Notes: a model not told the origin generated them from the sequence alone. A DNA stretch of 64,000 nucleotides from Lachnospiraceae bacterium (GCA_910575605.1 CAJTEW010000004.1:124001-188000), one strand, 5' to 3'; positions 52,893 through 62,915 are shown, counted from the stretch's first letter. Numbers and translations: made by a program.

Positions 52893-53645
52893 ATGGCATC
52901 ATTTTTAAAGGATATATCAAAATTTTATGGTACAGGAGAGAAAAATGCGTCTGGTCAGACGCTTAAGGAATTTCTTGATGGATACGATCCGTACAGGTAT
53001 AAGACACCAAGCTGTACAACGGATGCAGTTATTTTTGCTTATGAGGATGATAAGTGTAAGGATATAGAGGGACTTAAGATTTTGCTTATTAAAAGGGGGA
53101 ATCATCCAAGCATTGGATTCTGGGCACTTCCAGGGGGTTTTATTGATTTGGAGGAAAATCTTGAGGATACGGCCAGACGGGAGCTTATGGAGGAAACAGG
53201 GGTAGAGGGTCTTGTTATGGAGCAGCTTGCCTCCTACGGCGACTATGACAGGGATCCCAGGGCAAGAATAATTACGACTGCATATATGGCACTGGTCCGC
53301 CTTGGAGAGGTAAAGGTACAGGCAGGAGACGATGCGGCAGATGCCATGTGGTGTGAGATGGAGCTTTTGGAAGTGCCGTCTAAGGAGAGAGAGACAAAAG
53401 ATAAGGAAGAGGATGTCAGTGATATAACAATTTACCGTTTGATTCTTAAAAATAAGGAACGTGGATTTGAGACTGAGGCCTGGGTGAAATGTGCGGCGAA
53501 GGGCGTAGGAGGGCTGATAAGGGAAGAAAAGTTTACGGTTGTCCGTCAGGGAGAAACGGCATCAGATCATGCAGCCATTATTGTGCAGGGGCTTCTTAAG
53601 ATTAAGAGAAGGATGACAGAAAAGATACTGGAAGTGAATTTTTAA
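52893..53645 (+). CDS. NUDIX hydrolase
   Basis: A 250-aa protein with a NUDIX box in GGFIDLEENLEDTARRELME followed by ETG (Gx5Ex7REUxEExGU pattern), preceded by LLIKRGNHPSIGFWALPGGF. The N-terminal 50 residues and C-terminal 90 residues resemble the NrtR/ADP-ribose pyrophosphatase-like NUDIX group but I see no winged helix. It hydrolyses a nucleoside diphosphate derivative; the substrate is unknown. ATG 52893 lies after the promoter and a GAAAGGG site. Confidence 0.85.
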   Translation: MASFLKDISKFYGTGEKNASGQTLKEFLDGYDPYRYKTPSCTTDAVIFAYEDDKCKDIEGLKILLIKRGNHPSIGFWALPGGFIDLEENLEDTARRELMEETGVEGLVMEQLASYGDYDRDPRARIITTAYMALVRLGEVKVQAGDDAADAMWCEMELLEVPSKERETKDKEEDVSDITIYRLILKNKERGFETEAWVKCAAKGVGGLIREEKFTVVRQGETASDHAAIIVQGLLKIKRRMTEKILEVNF

Positions 53646-53766
53646 AGTAGCAGCGAAAGGCGGCGGTTCAGGAATTCATCTTGTTTCGAACTGTTATTTG
53701 TGTTATGATACTAAAGTCTGAAAGTATTTTGATAATATTATTTTAACTATTTACCAGGAGGAACAT

Positions 53767-55434
53767 ATGGGAGAAGAGACAGTTTCCAGAAATTTTATTG
53801 AACAGGAGATTGATAAAGATCTGGCAGAGGGGGTCTACAGAGAGGTATGTACGAGATTCCCGCCGGAGCCTAACGGGTATCTGCATATCGGACATGCTAA
53901 ATCAATTCTTCTGAATTCAGGTCTTGCTAAAAAATATAAGGGAACCTTTCACCTGCGGTTTGACGACACAAACCCAACGAAGGAGGATATGGAATTTGTA
54001 GAGTCTATTAAGGAGGATGTAGCTTGGCTGGGGGCAGATTATAAGGACCATCTGTATTTTGCATCTGATTATTTTGAAGCTATGTATGAATGTGCGGTGA
54101 AGCTGATTAAGAAGGGGAAAGCCTTTGTCTGTGACCTTACGGCAGATGAGATTCGTAAGTACAGGGGAACTCTTACTGAGCCGGGAAAGGACAGCCCCTT
54201 TAGGAACCGTTCGGTAGAAGAGAACCTTGCTTTATTCGAGGGAATGAAGAACGGAGAATATAAGGACGGGGAGAAAGTGCTTCGTGCCAAGATTGACATG
54301 GCGTCTCCGAATATTAATATGCGTGATCCTGTTATTTATCGTGTGGCCCATATGTCACACCATAATACAGGGGATAAATGGTGCATTTACCCGATGTATG
54401 ACTTTGCCCATCCTATTGAGGATGCGGTGGAGAAGATTACTCATTCTATATGCACCCTTGAGTTTGAAGATCACAGGCCTCTCTATGACTGGGTGGTAAG
54501 GGAATGCGGATTTGATCCGGCGCCCCGTCAGATCGAATTTGCTAAGCTTTATCTCACCAATGTGGTGACCGGAAAGCGGTATATTAAAAAGCTGGTGCAG
54601 GACGGCATTGTGGATGGGTGGGATGACCCGAGGCTTGTATCTATTGCGGCTCTTAGAAGAAGAGGTTTTACGCCTGAGTCGCTTAAGATGTTTATCGATA
54701 TGTGCGGAGTGTCCAAGAGTCAGAGCTCTGTGGATTATGCCATGCTTGAATACTGTATCCGGGAGGATTTAAAGCTTAAGCGTTCACGTATGATGGCGGT
54801 CCTTGACCCTATTAAACTTGTGATTGACAATTATCCAGAGGGAGAATGTGAGTATCTGGATGTAGACAATAATATGGAAAATCCAAAGCTGGGCGTAAGA
54901 AAGCTGCCCTTTGGACGGGAGCTTTATATTGAACGGGAGGATTTCATGATTGAGCCTCCGAAAAAATACTTCCGTCTGTTTCCGGGAAATGAAGTGCGTC
55001 TGATGCATGCTTATTTTGTAAAATGTGAAAGCTATGAAACAGATGCAGACGGCAATGTAACCGTCGTACACTGTACCTATGACCCGGAGACAAAATGCGG
55101 TACAGGCTTTACTGGACGCAAGGTTAAGGGAACTATCCACTGGGTTTACGCTCCGAAAGCAAAGAAGGTGGAGGTAAGGCTTTACGAAAATCTGGTGGAT
55201 GAGGAAAAGGGAGTCTATAATAAGGAAGACGGCTCACTGAACCTGAATCCAAATTCTCTGGAGATTCGTAAGAACTGTTATGTGGAGGACAGCTTTGAGG
55301 AGGCGAAGGGACATGACAGCTTCCAGTTTGTAAGAAACGGTTATTTTTGTATTGATTCTAAGGATTCTTCTCCGGAAAATCTGGTGTTTAATAGAATTGT
55401 ATCCCTGAAGAGTTCCTTTAAACTGCCGAAGTAG
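53767..55434 (+). CDS. glnS: Glutaminyl-tRNA synthetase
   Basis: A 555-aa class I synthetase: [20 protein letters not shown] (HIGH), [48 protein letters not shown], then [10 protein letters not shown] in the KMSKS position and the two beta-barrel anticodon domains. GlnRS is unusual in Firmicutes, most of which use GatCAB; many Lachnospiraceae acquired it. No YqeY fusion is present. It has AGGAGG before its ATG and ends at the palindrome at 55443. Confidence 0.95.
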   Translation: MGEETVSRNFIEQEIDKDLAEGVYREVCTRFPPEPNGYLHIGHAKSILLNSGLAKKYKGTFHLRFDDTNPTKEDMEFVESIKEDVAWLGADYKDHLYFASDYFEAMYECAVKLIKKGKAFVCDLTADEIRKYRGTLTEPGKDSPFRNRSVEENLALFEGMKNGEYKDGEKVLRAKIDMASPNINMRDPVIYRVAHMSHHNTGDKWCIYPMYDFAHPIEDAVEKITHSICTLEFEDHRPLYDWVVRECGFDPAPRQIEFAKLYLTNVVTGKRYIKKLVQDGIVDGWDDPRLVSIAALRRRGFTPESLKMFIDMCGVSKSQSSVDYAMLEYCIREDLKLKRSRMMAVLDPIKLVIDNYPEGECEYLDVDNNMENPKLGVRKLPFGRELYIEREDFMIEPPKKYFRLFPGNEVRLMHAYFVKCESYETDADGNVTVVHCTYDPETKCGTGFTGRKVKGTIHWVYAPKAKKVEVRLYENLVDEEKGVYNKEDGSLNLNPNSLEIRKNCYVEDSFEEAKGHDSFQFVRNGYFCIDSKDSSPENLVFNRIVSLKSSFKLPK

Positions 55435-55442
55435 GCAGGGGA

Positions 55443-55519
55443 GGGGACGGGGTAAAATTAAAAAGTGCCTGTCCCCTGCCTTGGCAGGGACAGGCACTTT
55501 TTAATTTTACCCCGTCCCC
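55443..55519. repeat. 77-bp near-perfect palindrome with GC caps and AT middle (REP-like)
   Basis: The left arm (38 bases, 55443-55480) begins GGGGACGGGGTAAAATTAAA and the right arm (37 bases, 55483-55519) is its inverse, ending ATTTTACCCCGTCCCC. The only difference is one extra C in the left arm near 55477. It sits 8 bases after the glnS stop, so it can end transcription. The GGGGACGGGG/GTGCCTGTCCCC pattern resembles mobile hairpin repeats found in many copies in Firmicutes. Confidence 0.75.
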
Positions 55520-55534
55520 AAAGGAGGCATGTAG

Positions 55535-56947
55535 ATGAACGAACTAACAATGAACTTAAGGACAGATTGTAAAATTCCTCTTTATGAACAAATTTATCAG
55601 TATATTAAGTCGGATATACAGAATGGAAAGATAAAGAAGGGGGAGAAGCTTCCTTCTACACGGGCGTTGTCCAGACATCTTGAGGTAAGCAGGAGTACAG
55701 TGGAGCTTGCATATGAGCAGCTCTTGTCAGAGGGATATGTGGAGGCAGAGCCTTACAGAGGCTTTTTTGCCGCGCAGATTGAAGAGCTTTACCATTTCAG
55801 CCATATCAGTCTGGAAAGGATAGAAAGGCTGGAGAGAAAGAAGCAGACAAAAGCCTGCAAGTATGATTTTACGCCCAACGGTGTTGACCTTAAAAGCTTT
55901 CCTTATCATGTATGGCGAAAGCTGTCAAAGGAGATATTGATGGATGACAGAACGGAGTTATTCCGCTCCGGGGAATCTCAGGGGGAATATGGATTTCGAA
56001 ATGCCATATGCAGCTATCTTTACCAGGCAAGGGGAGTGGACTGCCTGCCGCAGCAGGTAATTATTGGGGCCGGAAGCGATTATATCCTTATGCTTTTGTC
56101 TATGATACTGGGCACAAACCACAGGATTGCTCTTGAGGATCCAGCCTATAAACAGGCATACCGGGTGCTTACCGGGCTTTCTTATGAAACAGTTCCCATT
56201 TGTCTTGATAAAAACGGAATGAAGGTGTCAGACCTGCATAAATCAGGAGCGGATATTGTCTATGTGACGCCGTCCCACCAGTATCCTACTGGGATTGTCA
56301 TGCCCATGAAACGAAGAATGGAGCTTTTAAAATGGGCGCAGGAGGAGGAAGGACGTTATATTATCGAGGATGATTATGACAGTGAATTTCGCTATAAAGG
56401 AAAGCCTATTCCGGCTTTGAAAGGCTATGATAAAAATGAAAAGGTGATTTATCTTGGAACCTTCTCCAAATCTATTGCTCCAGCAATCCGCCTAAGCTAT
56501 TTGGTACTGCCCCAGACACTTTTAGAGCAGTATAGAGAAAACAGCTCTTTTATCCAGTCAACTGTTTCGAAGGTTGACCAGCTTATTGTTCAGCGTTTTA
56601 TTGAAGAGGGATATTATGAGAGGCATTTGAACAAAACCCGCGCTATGTATAAAAGCCGTCATGATGTGCTGATAGAAGAGCTAAAGCCTCTTATGAAAAT
56701 ATGCACTATATCTGGCGAGCACGCAGGAGTACATCTGCTCTTGACCTTTAAAAATGGCATAACAGAAGAGGAGCTGGTAAAGAGTGCAGAGAAAAATAGT
56801 ATCCGTGTGTATGGAATGTCAGCTTACTGCATAAAAGATAAGAAAAAAGAGGCGGCGACAGTTCTTCTTGGCTATGCAAATCTAACAGAGGTGCAGATTC
56901 GAAAGGCAGTAAAAATACTGATTGAATGCTGGAAAGATAAAAATTGA
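55535..56947 (+). CDS. MocR/PdxR-type GntR-aminotransferase regulator
   Basis: A 470-aa protein. Residues about 10-80 are a GntR winged helix (KIPLYEQIYQYIKSDIQNGK, LPSTRALSRHLEVSRSTVEL). Residues about 110-465 are a fold-type I aminotransferase: VTPSHQYPTGIVMPMKRRME, IIEDDYDSEFRYKG, and the PLP lysine in YLGTFSKSIAPAIRLSYL. Such proteins use PLP or an amino-acid adduct as signal and often control vitamin B6 or amino-acid genes. No pdx gene adjoins it. AAAGGAGG precedes the start. Confidence 0.9.
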   Translation: MNELTMNLRTDCKIPLYEQIYQYIKSDIQNGKIKKGEKLPSTRALSRHLEVSRSTVELAYEQLLSEGYVEAEPYRGFFAAQIEELYHFSHISLERIERLERKKQTKACKYDFTPNGVDLKSFPYHVWRKLSKEILMDDRTELFRSGESQGEYGFRNAICSYLYQARGVDCLPQQVIIGAGSDYILMLLSMILGTNHRIALEDPAYKQAYRVLTGLSYETVPICLDKNGMKVSDLHKSGADIVYVTPSHQYPTGIVMPMKRRMELLKWAQEEEGRYIIEDDYDSEFRYKGKPIPALKGYDKNEKVIYLGTFSKSIAPAIRLSYLVLPQTLLEQYRENSSFIQSTVSKVDQLIVQRFIEEGYYERHLNKTRAMYKSRHDVLIEELKPLMKICTISGEHAGVHLLLTFKNGITEEELVKSAEKNSIRVYGMSAYCIKDKKKEAATVLLGYANLTEVQIRKAVKILIECWKDKN

Positions 56948-56955
56948 GCTTGACT

Positions 56956-56986
56956 TTGACGGTGCGTCAACTGATATGCTTACATT
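56956..56986 (+). promoter_or_regulatory. MerR/TipA-type promoter with 19-bp spacer and inverted repeat
   Basis: TTGACG (56956-56961) and TACATT (56981-56986) lie 19 bp apart. TTGACG is repeated inverted as CGTCAA (56965-56970) within the spacer. It precedes the TipA-like gene by about 70 bases, so autoregulation is likely. Confidence 0.55.
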
Positions 56987-57057
56987 GTACCTTTTTAAGG
57001 CAGAAATTTACTGTGTAAATTCATGTCAGAAGGTGCAGGAAAGTGAGGCGGCAGAAA

Positions 57058-57816
57058 ATGAAAATATATAGTATCCATGAATTATCAACCATTGCAGGAG
57101 TAAGTGCACGTACTCTGCGCTATTATGATGAAATTAGTTTGTTAAAGCCCTTGTATGTAAATGAAGCCGGCTACCGTTTTTATGGAGAGGAGGAAGTTCT
57201 ATTGCTGCAGCAGATTCTTTTCTATAAGGAGAGAGGTTTTGATTTAAAGGAAATAAAGCAGATGATTTATCAGAAGGATTTTGATATTATGGATGCGCTT
57301 AAGAGTCATCTTCTGGCGCTTACGAAGCAGAGGGAGCATGTGGATTCTCTGATTCGGACCGTTAATCAAACGATATTGCAGATGAAAGGAGAACGAGAAA
57401 TGAGTGATCTGGAAAAATTTGAAGCGTTCAAGGAAAATCTCGTAAAGGAAAATAAGAAAAAATACGGGGAGGAAGTCCGGAAAAAATATGGAGAGGAGGA
57501 AGCTAAGGCTTGTGACCAGAAGCTTTTAAATATGTCAGAGGCAGAGTATAAAAGGTTTAAAAATCTGGAGGAGGATATAAAGCGACGTCTGGAGAAAGCC
57601 GTAAAAACAGGGTGCAGGCCGGATGGCAGGGAGGCAGAGGAGATTGTGAGCCTCCATAAGGAATGGCTCTCTATGACGTGGAAGAAGTATACAAAGGAAG
57701 CTCATAGGGGGGTGGCAGAAATGTATGTCTGTGATGAAAGATTCCGTATGTATTATGATGAAAAGGAAGCCGGCTGTGCAGAATTTCTAAGAGATGCCGT
57801 AAAGTGCCTGGCATAA
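57058..57816 (+). CDS. TipA-like MerR regulator with TipAS drug-binding domain
   Basis: A 252-aa protein: MerR winged helix (MKIYSIHELSTIAGVSARTL, then RYYDEISLLKPLYVNEAGYR), a dimerising coiled coil at about 75-115, and a TipAS domain from about 135 to the end (RFKNLEEDIKRRLEKAVKTG, HKEWLSMTWKKYTKEAHRGV, YVCDERFRMYYDEKEAGCAE). TipAS domains bind thiopeptides covalently through a cysteine or bind other drugs. An internal ATG near 57401 (GEREMSDLEKFEA) could yield the ligand-binding half alone, as in TipAS. Start 57058 is preferred to GTG 57043. Confidence 0.9.
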   Translation: MKIYSIHELSTIAGVSARTLRYYDEISLLKPLYVNEAGYRFYGEEEVLLLQQILFYKERGFDLKEIKQMIYQKDFDIMDALKSHLLALTKQREHVDSLIRTVNQTILQMKGEREMSDLEKFEAFKENLVKENKKKYGEEVRKKYGEEEAKACDQKLLNMSEAEYKRFKNLEEDIKRRLEKAVKTGCRPDGREAEEIVSLHKEWLSMTWKKYTKEAHRGVAEMYVCDERFRMYYDEKEAGCAEFLRDAVKCLA

Positions 57817-57827
57817 AAGACACAGCC

Positions 57828-58529
57828 CTATCTGGAATTCTGCACAGTAAGAGAATGTGTTTTTTTCATCAGCTTAAAGTCCTCTTTTGAAAACAACAGT
57901 AAATCCATCAGGATTTCTTTATCTGTAATTTTTGTGTTGGAAATTACAGTTTTAAAAGTAACCGGAAGCATGGTGTAGTTGGAAAGACCAGATACAAGGC
58001 CAAGCTGCTGGCTTGGATTTACCAGATTATTTACACAGGAAATCATTACCTGCTCCAGCTTTGTTATTTGGTTACGGAGCAGGTAGGTTCCGATAAAGCC
58101 CTCAGATATATATTTGCCTGTATACAACCCTCCGCATTCTCCAGGCTTGTCTGTATCCTTTACTTCATTAAAAAGCTGCGTCCGGTATACATTGTTCTGG
58201 TTTATGGACGGATAGCGCTCGATGACGCTCCGGATAATAATTTTCTTCTGACTGTCGTAGGTATACATATACAATATTTCAGAGGAAGGAGAGTAAGAGC
58301 CTTCTTCTTTTGACATATCAGCCGCGCTGCCAAGAAGCAGGGAAGGTGATATGTCAAAAATATGTGCCAGTTCCAAAAATGTGGGCATGTCAAGGGAAAT
58401 ACAGCCTTTTTCGTATTTGGAAATGGTGGAAATGCTTTTATGTAGTCTTTCAGATAATTCTTTTAAGGTCATATTGTATGCCGTTCTGTACTTTTTCAGG
58501 TTGTTCCCAATGATTTCATCAATATTCAT
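57828..58529 (-). CDS. XRE-family regulator
   Basis: A 233-aa protein with an N-terminal helix-turn-helix (MNIDEIIGNNLKKYRTAYNM, then LKELSERLHKSISTISKYEK) and a C-terminal part of unknown fold. A region GGLYTGKYISEGFIGTYLLR lies mid-protein. The start at 58529 follows AGGAAAG at nine bases; an ATG at 58550 does not have such a site. It is divergent from the pepT operon across about 220 AT-rich bases, so it may control peptide use; this is inference. Confidence 0.8.
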   Translation of the reverse strand: MNIDEIIGNNLKKYRTAYNMTLKELSERLHKSISTISKYEKGCISLDMPTFLELAHIFDISPSLLLGSAADMSKEEGSYSPSSEILYMYTYDSQKKIIIRSVIERYPSINQNNVYRTQLFNEVKDTDKPGECGGLYTGKYISEGFIGTYLLRNQITKLEQVMISCVNNLVNPSQQLGLVSGLSNYTMLPVTFKTVISNTKITDKEILMDLLLFSKEDFKLMKKTHSLTVQNSR

Positions 58530-58752
58530 AACAATATTCTTTCCTAACAATCAATTTTTTTATTAATATTGCACAAAAAAGCAAAGAGATTTCTAAATAA
58601 TACGAATGTATATATTTTTTTGATTTTATTTATAATATCATGGGAAAAGTTTTCGTGTCAAGAAAATAAAGGGTATTTGCCAGAGGAGAAATAAAACAAT
58701 AAAATAAGTATAGTATTTATAGAATATCTTTATAAAAACAGGAGGGATAAAG

Positions 58753-59973
58753 GTGAAGGTAGAGGAAAGACTGTTAAAGTATGTAGCAGTAAAAACTCCC
58801 TGTGACGAGGAGAAGGAGACGGTTCCAACCACAAATTGTCAGTTTGCACTTGCAAAAATGCTTGTGGAGGAGCTGCGGGAGCTTGGCGTAAGTGATGCAG
58901 AGCTTGACGAAAAATGTTTTGTTTACGGAATTATTCCGGCCACAGAAGGGTATGAGGACAAAAAGAAAATAGGATTTATCGCCCATATGGATACAGTTTC
59001 AGAATTCTGTGAGGGAGAAATTACACCAGTATGTACGCCGGATTACAACGGGGAGGATTTGGTGCTTGGAACAAGTGGACGGGTGCTCAGTACGAAGGAT
59101 TTTCCTCATTTGAAAGAGTGCAAAGGGCGCACACTGATTACGTCCGATGGAAATACTATTCTGGGAGTAGATGATAAGGCTGGAATTGCGGAAATCATGC
59201 AGATGATTGAGATTCTCCGGGACGAGAAGATTCCCCACGGGCAGATTAGTGTTGCATTTACGCCGGATGAGGAGTGCGGAAGCGGTGCGGCGCATTTTGA
59301 TCTGGAAAAATTTGATGCAGAAGTAGCTTATACTCTGGATGGAGACGGAGAAGGCGAAATACAGTATCAGAATTTTAATGCCTGCGAGGCAAAATTTGAG
59401 ATTCAGGGAAAGAATGTGCACCCCGGCTCAGCAAAGGACGTAATGATAAATGCTGTTTTGATTGCGGCTGATATTAATAATATGCTTCCAAGATATGAGA
59501 TTCCAAGATGTACGGAAGGGTATGAGGGATTTTACCATCTGCTTAGTATTCACGGAGACGAAGGGCATGCAGTATCGGAGTATATTATCCGTGACCATGA
59601 TGCAGGAAGCTTTGAGGCAAGAAGAAGCACCCTGCGCCATATTGAAAAGTCTCTGAATGAAATCTGGGGCGAAGGAACAGTTACTCTTACACTCAAGGAT
59701 GAGTACAGGAATATGGAGGGTATTGTTAAGGAACATATGTACCTGATTGAAAATGCTAGGAAGGCCTGCAAAAATGCAGGAGTGCCTGAGGATATTTCTC
59801 CTATCCGGGGAGGTACGGACGGCTGCAAACTTTCCTTTAGAGGTCTGCCCTGCCCGAACCTGGGTACAGGCGGACATGGTTACCACGGACCGCTCGAGCA
59901 CGCCACAGTGGAAGGCATGGAAGCGGCAGTCAGAGTAGTTGTAGAGCTGGTTAAAATATTTGCAGATGCATAG
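58753..59973 (+). CDS. pepT: Tripeptidase T (M20 peptidase)
   Basis: A 406-aa di-zinc aminopeptidase: IGFIAHMDTVSEFCEG (zinc His and Asp), TLITSDGNTILGVDDKAGIA, VAFTPDEECGSGAAHFDLEK (catalytic and zinc Glu), and HGYHGPLEHATVEGMEAAV with the last His. It cleaves the N-terminal residue from tripeptides in the cytoplasm. Length equals the usual PepT size. GTG 58753 follows GGAGGG. It heads a three-gene peptide-use operon. Confidence 0.94.
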   Translation: MKVEERLLKYVAVKTPCDEEKETVPTTNCQFALAKMLVEELRELGVSDAELDEKCFVYGIIPATEGYEDKKKIGFIAHMDTVSEFCEGEITPVCTPDYNGEDLVLGTSGRVLSTKDFPHLKECKGRTLITSDGNTILGVDDKAGIAEIMQMIEILRDEKIPHGQISVAFTPDEECGSGAAHFDLEKFDAEVAYTLDGDGEGEIQYQNFNACEAKFEIQGKNVHPGSAKDVMINAVLIAADINNMLPRYEIPRCTEGYEGFYHLLSIHGDEGHAVSEYIIRDHDAGSFEARRSTLRHIEKSLNEIWGEGTVTLTLKDEYRNMEGIVKEHMYLIENARKACKNAGVPEDISPIRGGTDGCKLSFRGLPCPNLGTGGHGYHGPLEHATVEGMEAAVRVVVELVKIFADA

Positions 59974-59991
59974 AAAGTAGAAAGGAAAAAA

Positions 59992-61503
59992 ATGATGGAA
60001 GAGAATAAGAAGAAAAAACTGTCGTTCCCGACAGCCCTTACCGTATTATTTATTGTTTTAATTTTTGCCGCAGTATTGACAGCAGTCGTACCGGCAGGAC
60101 TATATTCAAAATTAACCTATAATGCGCAGAGTGAAATGTTTGAGGTTACGACGCCGGACGGGGAGATTACAGAAATGGAGCCGACACAGGAATCCTTAGA
60201 TGAGCTTGGCGTAACCGGTAATTTGGATAAGTTTTTAGACGGAAGCATCAGCAAGCCGATTGCAGTTCCGGGAACTTATGAGAAGGTAGAGCAGGCGCCC
60301 CAGGGAATTTTCGAAATTTTGCTGGCTCCAATCAGCGGTGTTTATGATACGATAGATATTATCCTTTTCGTATTTGTTCTTGGAGGATGTATCGGGGTTC
60401 TGAATTATATGGGCGCTTTTAATGCTGCTATTGCGGTTCTTTCCAAGGTGACAAAGGGAAAGGAATACATTTTAATTATTTTGATAACTATTATTATTGC
60501 GGCAGGAGGAACAACCTTCGGACTTGCAGAGGAAACAATTGCGCTGTACCCCATTCTTGTTCCTGTGTTCCTTGCAGCAGGTTATGATGTTATGGTGTGT
60601 ATCGCAGCAATCTACATGGGTTCATCTATTGGAACCATGTTCCCGACCATTAATCCGTTTTCGGTGGGAAATGCTTCTAACGCGGCAGGTATCAGTCTTG
60701 CAGAGGGTATGGGAATCCGTTTTATAGCCCTGGCTCTGGGAGTGATTATTACACTGGTTTATATTCTCCGATATGCAAAGAAGGTAAAGGCAGACCCGAC
60801 AAAATCTATCTGCTATGACCAGTACGAATATCATATGAAGAAATTCGGCCATCAAGGAGAGGTGCCGGAGTTTACCGGAAAGATGAAGCTGTCGTTGGCA
60901 GTATTCGGCGCTTCCTTTGCTATACTTGTGTGGGGACTTGTCTCACAGGGCTGGTGGTTTGATAATATGACGGGGCTTTTCCTTGCATGTGCAATTCTTT
61001 TGGCGTTTACATCAGGAATCGGAGAGAAGAATTTTATGGATCAATTTATCGGCGGAGCAGCGGACCTTATGAGTGTTGCCCTTGTTGTCGGTGTTGCCAG
61101 GGGAATTAATATTATTCTGGAAAATGGTATGGTTTCTGATACGATTCTTGAATTCTTCTCAGGAGCTATCAGTGGGATGAATCCGATTGTATTTATTATT
61201 CTGATGATGCTTGTATTTATTGTACTTGGGTTCTTTATTTCCTCATCATCAGGACTTGCGGTTCTGTCCGTTCCGATTATGGCGCCTCTTGCAGATACAG
61301 TAGGAGTGTCAAGAGCAGCGATTGTTTCAGCATATGCTTATGGCCTGGGACTGATTTCCTTTATTACTCCTACAGGGCTTGTACTTGCGTCTCTGGCAAT
61401 GGTGGATGTTACCTATGATAAATGGCTGAAATTCATTATGCCGCTTATGGGGATTACGGCAGGATTCAGTGCAGTTATGCTTGTGATTCAATTATTTGTA
61501 TAA
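59992..61503 (+). CDS. YfcC-family transporter (DcuC/arginine-ornithine superfamily)
   Basis: A 503-aa membrane carrier with about twelve helices. SFPTALTVLFIVLIFAAVLT at the start and GGTTFGLAEETIALYPILVP and MYMG-like IYMGSSIGTMFPTINPFSVG are YfcC hallmarks. The family is annotated as C4-dicarboxylate or basic amino-acid transporters, with little direct proof. Here it lies between two peptidase genes, so import of small peptides or amino acids, or export of a product, is likely. It starts 18 bases after pepT. Confidence 0.85.
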   Translation: MMEENKKKKLSFPTALTVLFIVLIFAAVLTAVVPAGLYSKLTYNAQSEMFEVTTPDGEITEMEPTQESLDELGVTGNLDKFLDGSISKPIAVPGTYEKVEQAPQGIFEILLAPISGVYDTIDIILFVFVLGGCIGVLNYMGAFNAAIAVLSKVTKGKEYILIILITIIIAAGGTTFGLAEETIALYPILVPVFLAAGYDVMVCIAAIYMGSSIGTMFPTINPFSVGNASNAAGISLAEGMGIRFIALALGVIITLVYILRYAKKVKADPTKSICYDQYEYHMKKFGHQGEVPEFTGKMKLSLAVFGASFAILVWGLVSQGWWFDNMTGLFLACAILLAFTSGIGEKNFMDQFIGGAADLMSVALVVGVARGINIILENGMVSDTILEFFSGAISGMNPIVFIILMMLVFIVLGFFISSSSGLAVLSVPIMAPLADTVGVSRAAIVSAYAYGLGLISFITPTGLVLASLAMVDVTYDKWLKFIMPLMGITAGFSAVMLVIQLFV

Positions 61504-61516
61504 AGAAGGTGCGGCG

Positions 61517-62893
61517 ATGAATTTTGATGAAAAAATCAGAGAAGACAGAGAAAGCCTGATAGAGGACATTAAAAGGCTTGTGTCAATTAACAGTGTGGAG
61601 GCAGAACCAAAGGAGGGGATGCCTTTCGGAAAGGGGCCTGCTGAGGCGCTTTTATGCTTCCTTTCCATGGCAGAGGAGATGGGCTTTCAGACCGAGAACT
61701 TTGACAATTATGCGGGTCACGTAGACTTTGGAGAGAGCGGGGAAGTATTGGGAATTTTAGGGCATATGGATGTAGTGCCATGTGGGGATGGCTGGATCTG
61801 CGACCCGTTCTGCCCGGAGGTGATTGACGGAAAGCTCTACGGCAGAGGAGTTCTTGACAACAAGGGGCCTATGGCTGTCTGCCTGCATGCCCTTAAGATT
61901 TTAAAGGATATGGGAGTGCCTCTTAAGAAGAAGGTACGTCTGATTGTAGGAGCCAATGAGGAGACAGACTGGAAATGTATGGACTATTATTTCCATACAA
62001 AAAAAGTGGCTCCGCCCCAGATATCCTTTACCCCGGATGCAGAATTTCCATTAAAGCATGCAGAGAAGGGTGTATTTCAGTACCAGCTTGTGACGGATAT
62101 AAAAGAGGAGATAGTCCTGGCAGGAGGAAATGCTTATAATTCTGTAGCGGAATATGCGTATGTACTTCTTCCAAAGGAGCTTAAAGCTCAGGCAGAGGCA
62201 GGCATACCTGGATGGACAGAGTATACGGGATGTCGTTATGAAACCTGTATGGAAAATGGAAGGCTTAAGCTTGAGGCCTTTGGATTCGCCGCCCATGCAG
62301 CGAATCCAGCCAAGGGAACAAATGCAGTTACAGGTATCATGAAGGCGGTTTCTGATTTGAAACCCGGGAATGATTTGGGGAATATTGCAGAGTTCTACAT
62401 GGAGAAAATTGGACGCAATCTGTATGGAGAAAAGCTTGGTGTGGCGCTTGAGGATGAGGTTTCAGGACGGTTAAGCTTTAATGTTGGAAAGGCAGAGGTC
62501 CTAGACGGGAAGTTTATTCTTTCCATTGACAACCGGGTGCCGGTTACCTATAAATGCCAGGAAGCAAGAAAGTGTGTGGAAAAGGGCCTTGAGGGTACAA
62601 GGTTCCGGTTCGAAAATCCGCAGATTACCGAGTCCATTTATGTACCGAAGGACAGCTTCCTTGTGGAAACATTGATGGACGTCTATAAGGAGGTTACAAA
62701 GGATATGGATGCCATGCCGCAGGTGGACGGCGCATGTTCTTACGCAAGAGCGCTTGACAACTGTGTGGCGTTTGGAGCAATTCTGCCGGGGCAGCCAGAT
62801 CTGATGCACCAGAAAAATGAATATCTGGAGCTTGACAGACTGGATATGTGGATGAAAATTTATCTGGAGGCAATTTACAGGCTGGCGAGATAG
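61517..62893 (+). CDS. Sapep/PepV-type M20 dipeptidase
   Basis: A 458-aa metallodipeptidase: VLGILGHMDVVPCGDGWICD (zinc His-Asp), KLYGRGVLDNKGPMAVCLHA (bridging Asp), IVGANEETDWKCMDYY (catalytic Glu-Glu), FTPDAEFPLKHAEKG and the final QKNEYLELDRLDMWM. It should hydrolyse dipeptides using Mn or Zn. ATG 61517 with GAAGG in front is preferred over an in-frame start overlapping the carrier. Together with PepT it would complete peptide breakdown. A terminator follows. Confidence 0.92.
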   Translation: MNFDEKIREDRESLIEDIKRLVSINSVEAEPKEGMPFGKGPAEALLCFLSMAEEMGFQTENFDNYAGHVDFGESGEVLGILGHMDVVPCGDGWICDPFCPEVIDGKLYGRGVLDNKGPMAVCLHALKILKDMGVPLKKKVRLIVGANEETDWKCMDYYFHTKKVAPPQISFTPDAEFPLKHAEKGVFQYQLVTDIKEEIVLAGGNAYNSVAEYAYVLLPKELKAQAEAGIPGWTEYTGCRYETCMENGRLKLEAFGFAAHAANPAKGTNAVTGIMKAVSDLKPGNDLGNIAEFYMEKIGRNLYGEKLGVALEDEVSGRLSFNVGKAEVLDGKFILSIDNRVPVTYKCQEARKCVEKGLEGTRFRFENPQITESIYVPKDSFLVETLMDVYKEVTKDMDAMPQVDGACSYARALDNCVAFGAILPGQPDLMHQKNEYLELDRLDMWMKIYLEAIYRLAR

Positions 62894-62915
62894 TAACTAA
62901 AGATTTGAAAAAAAG

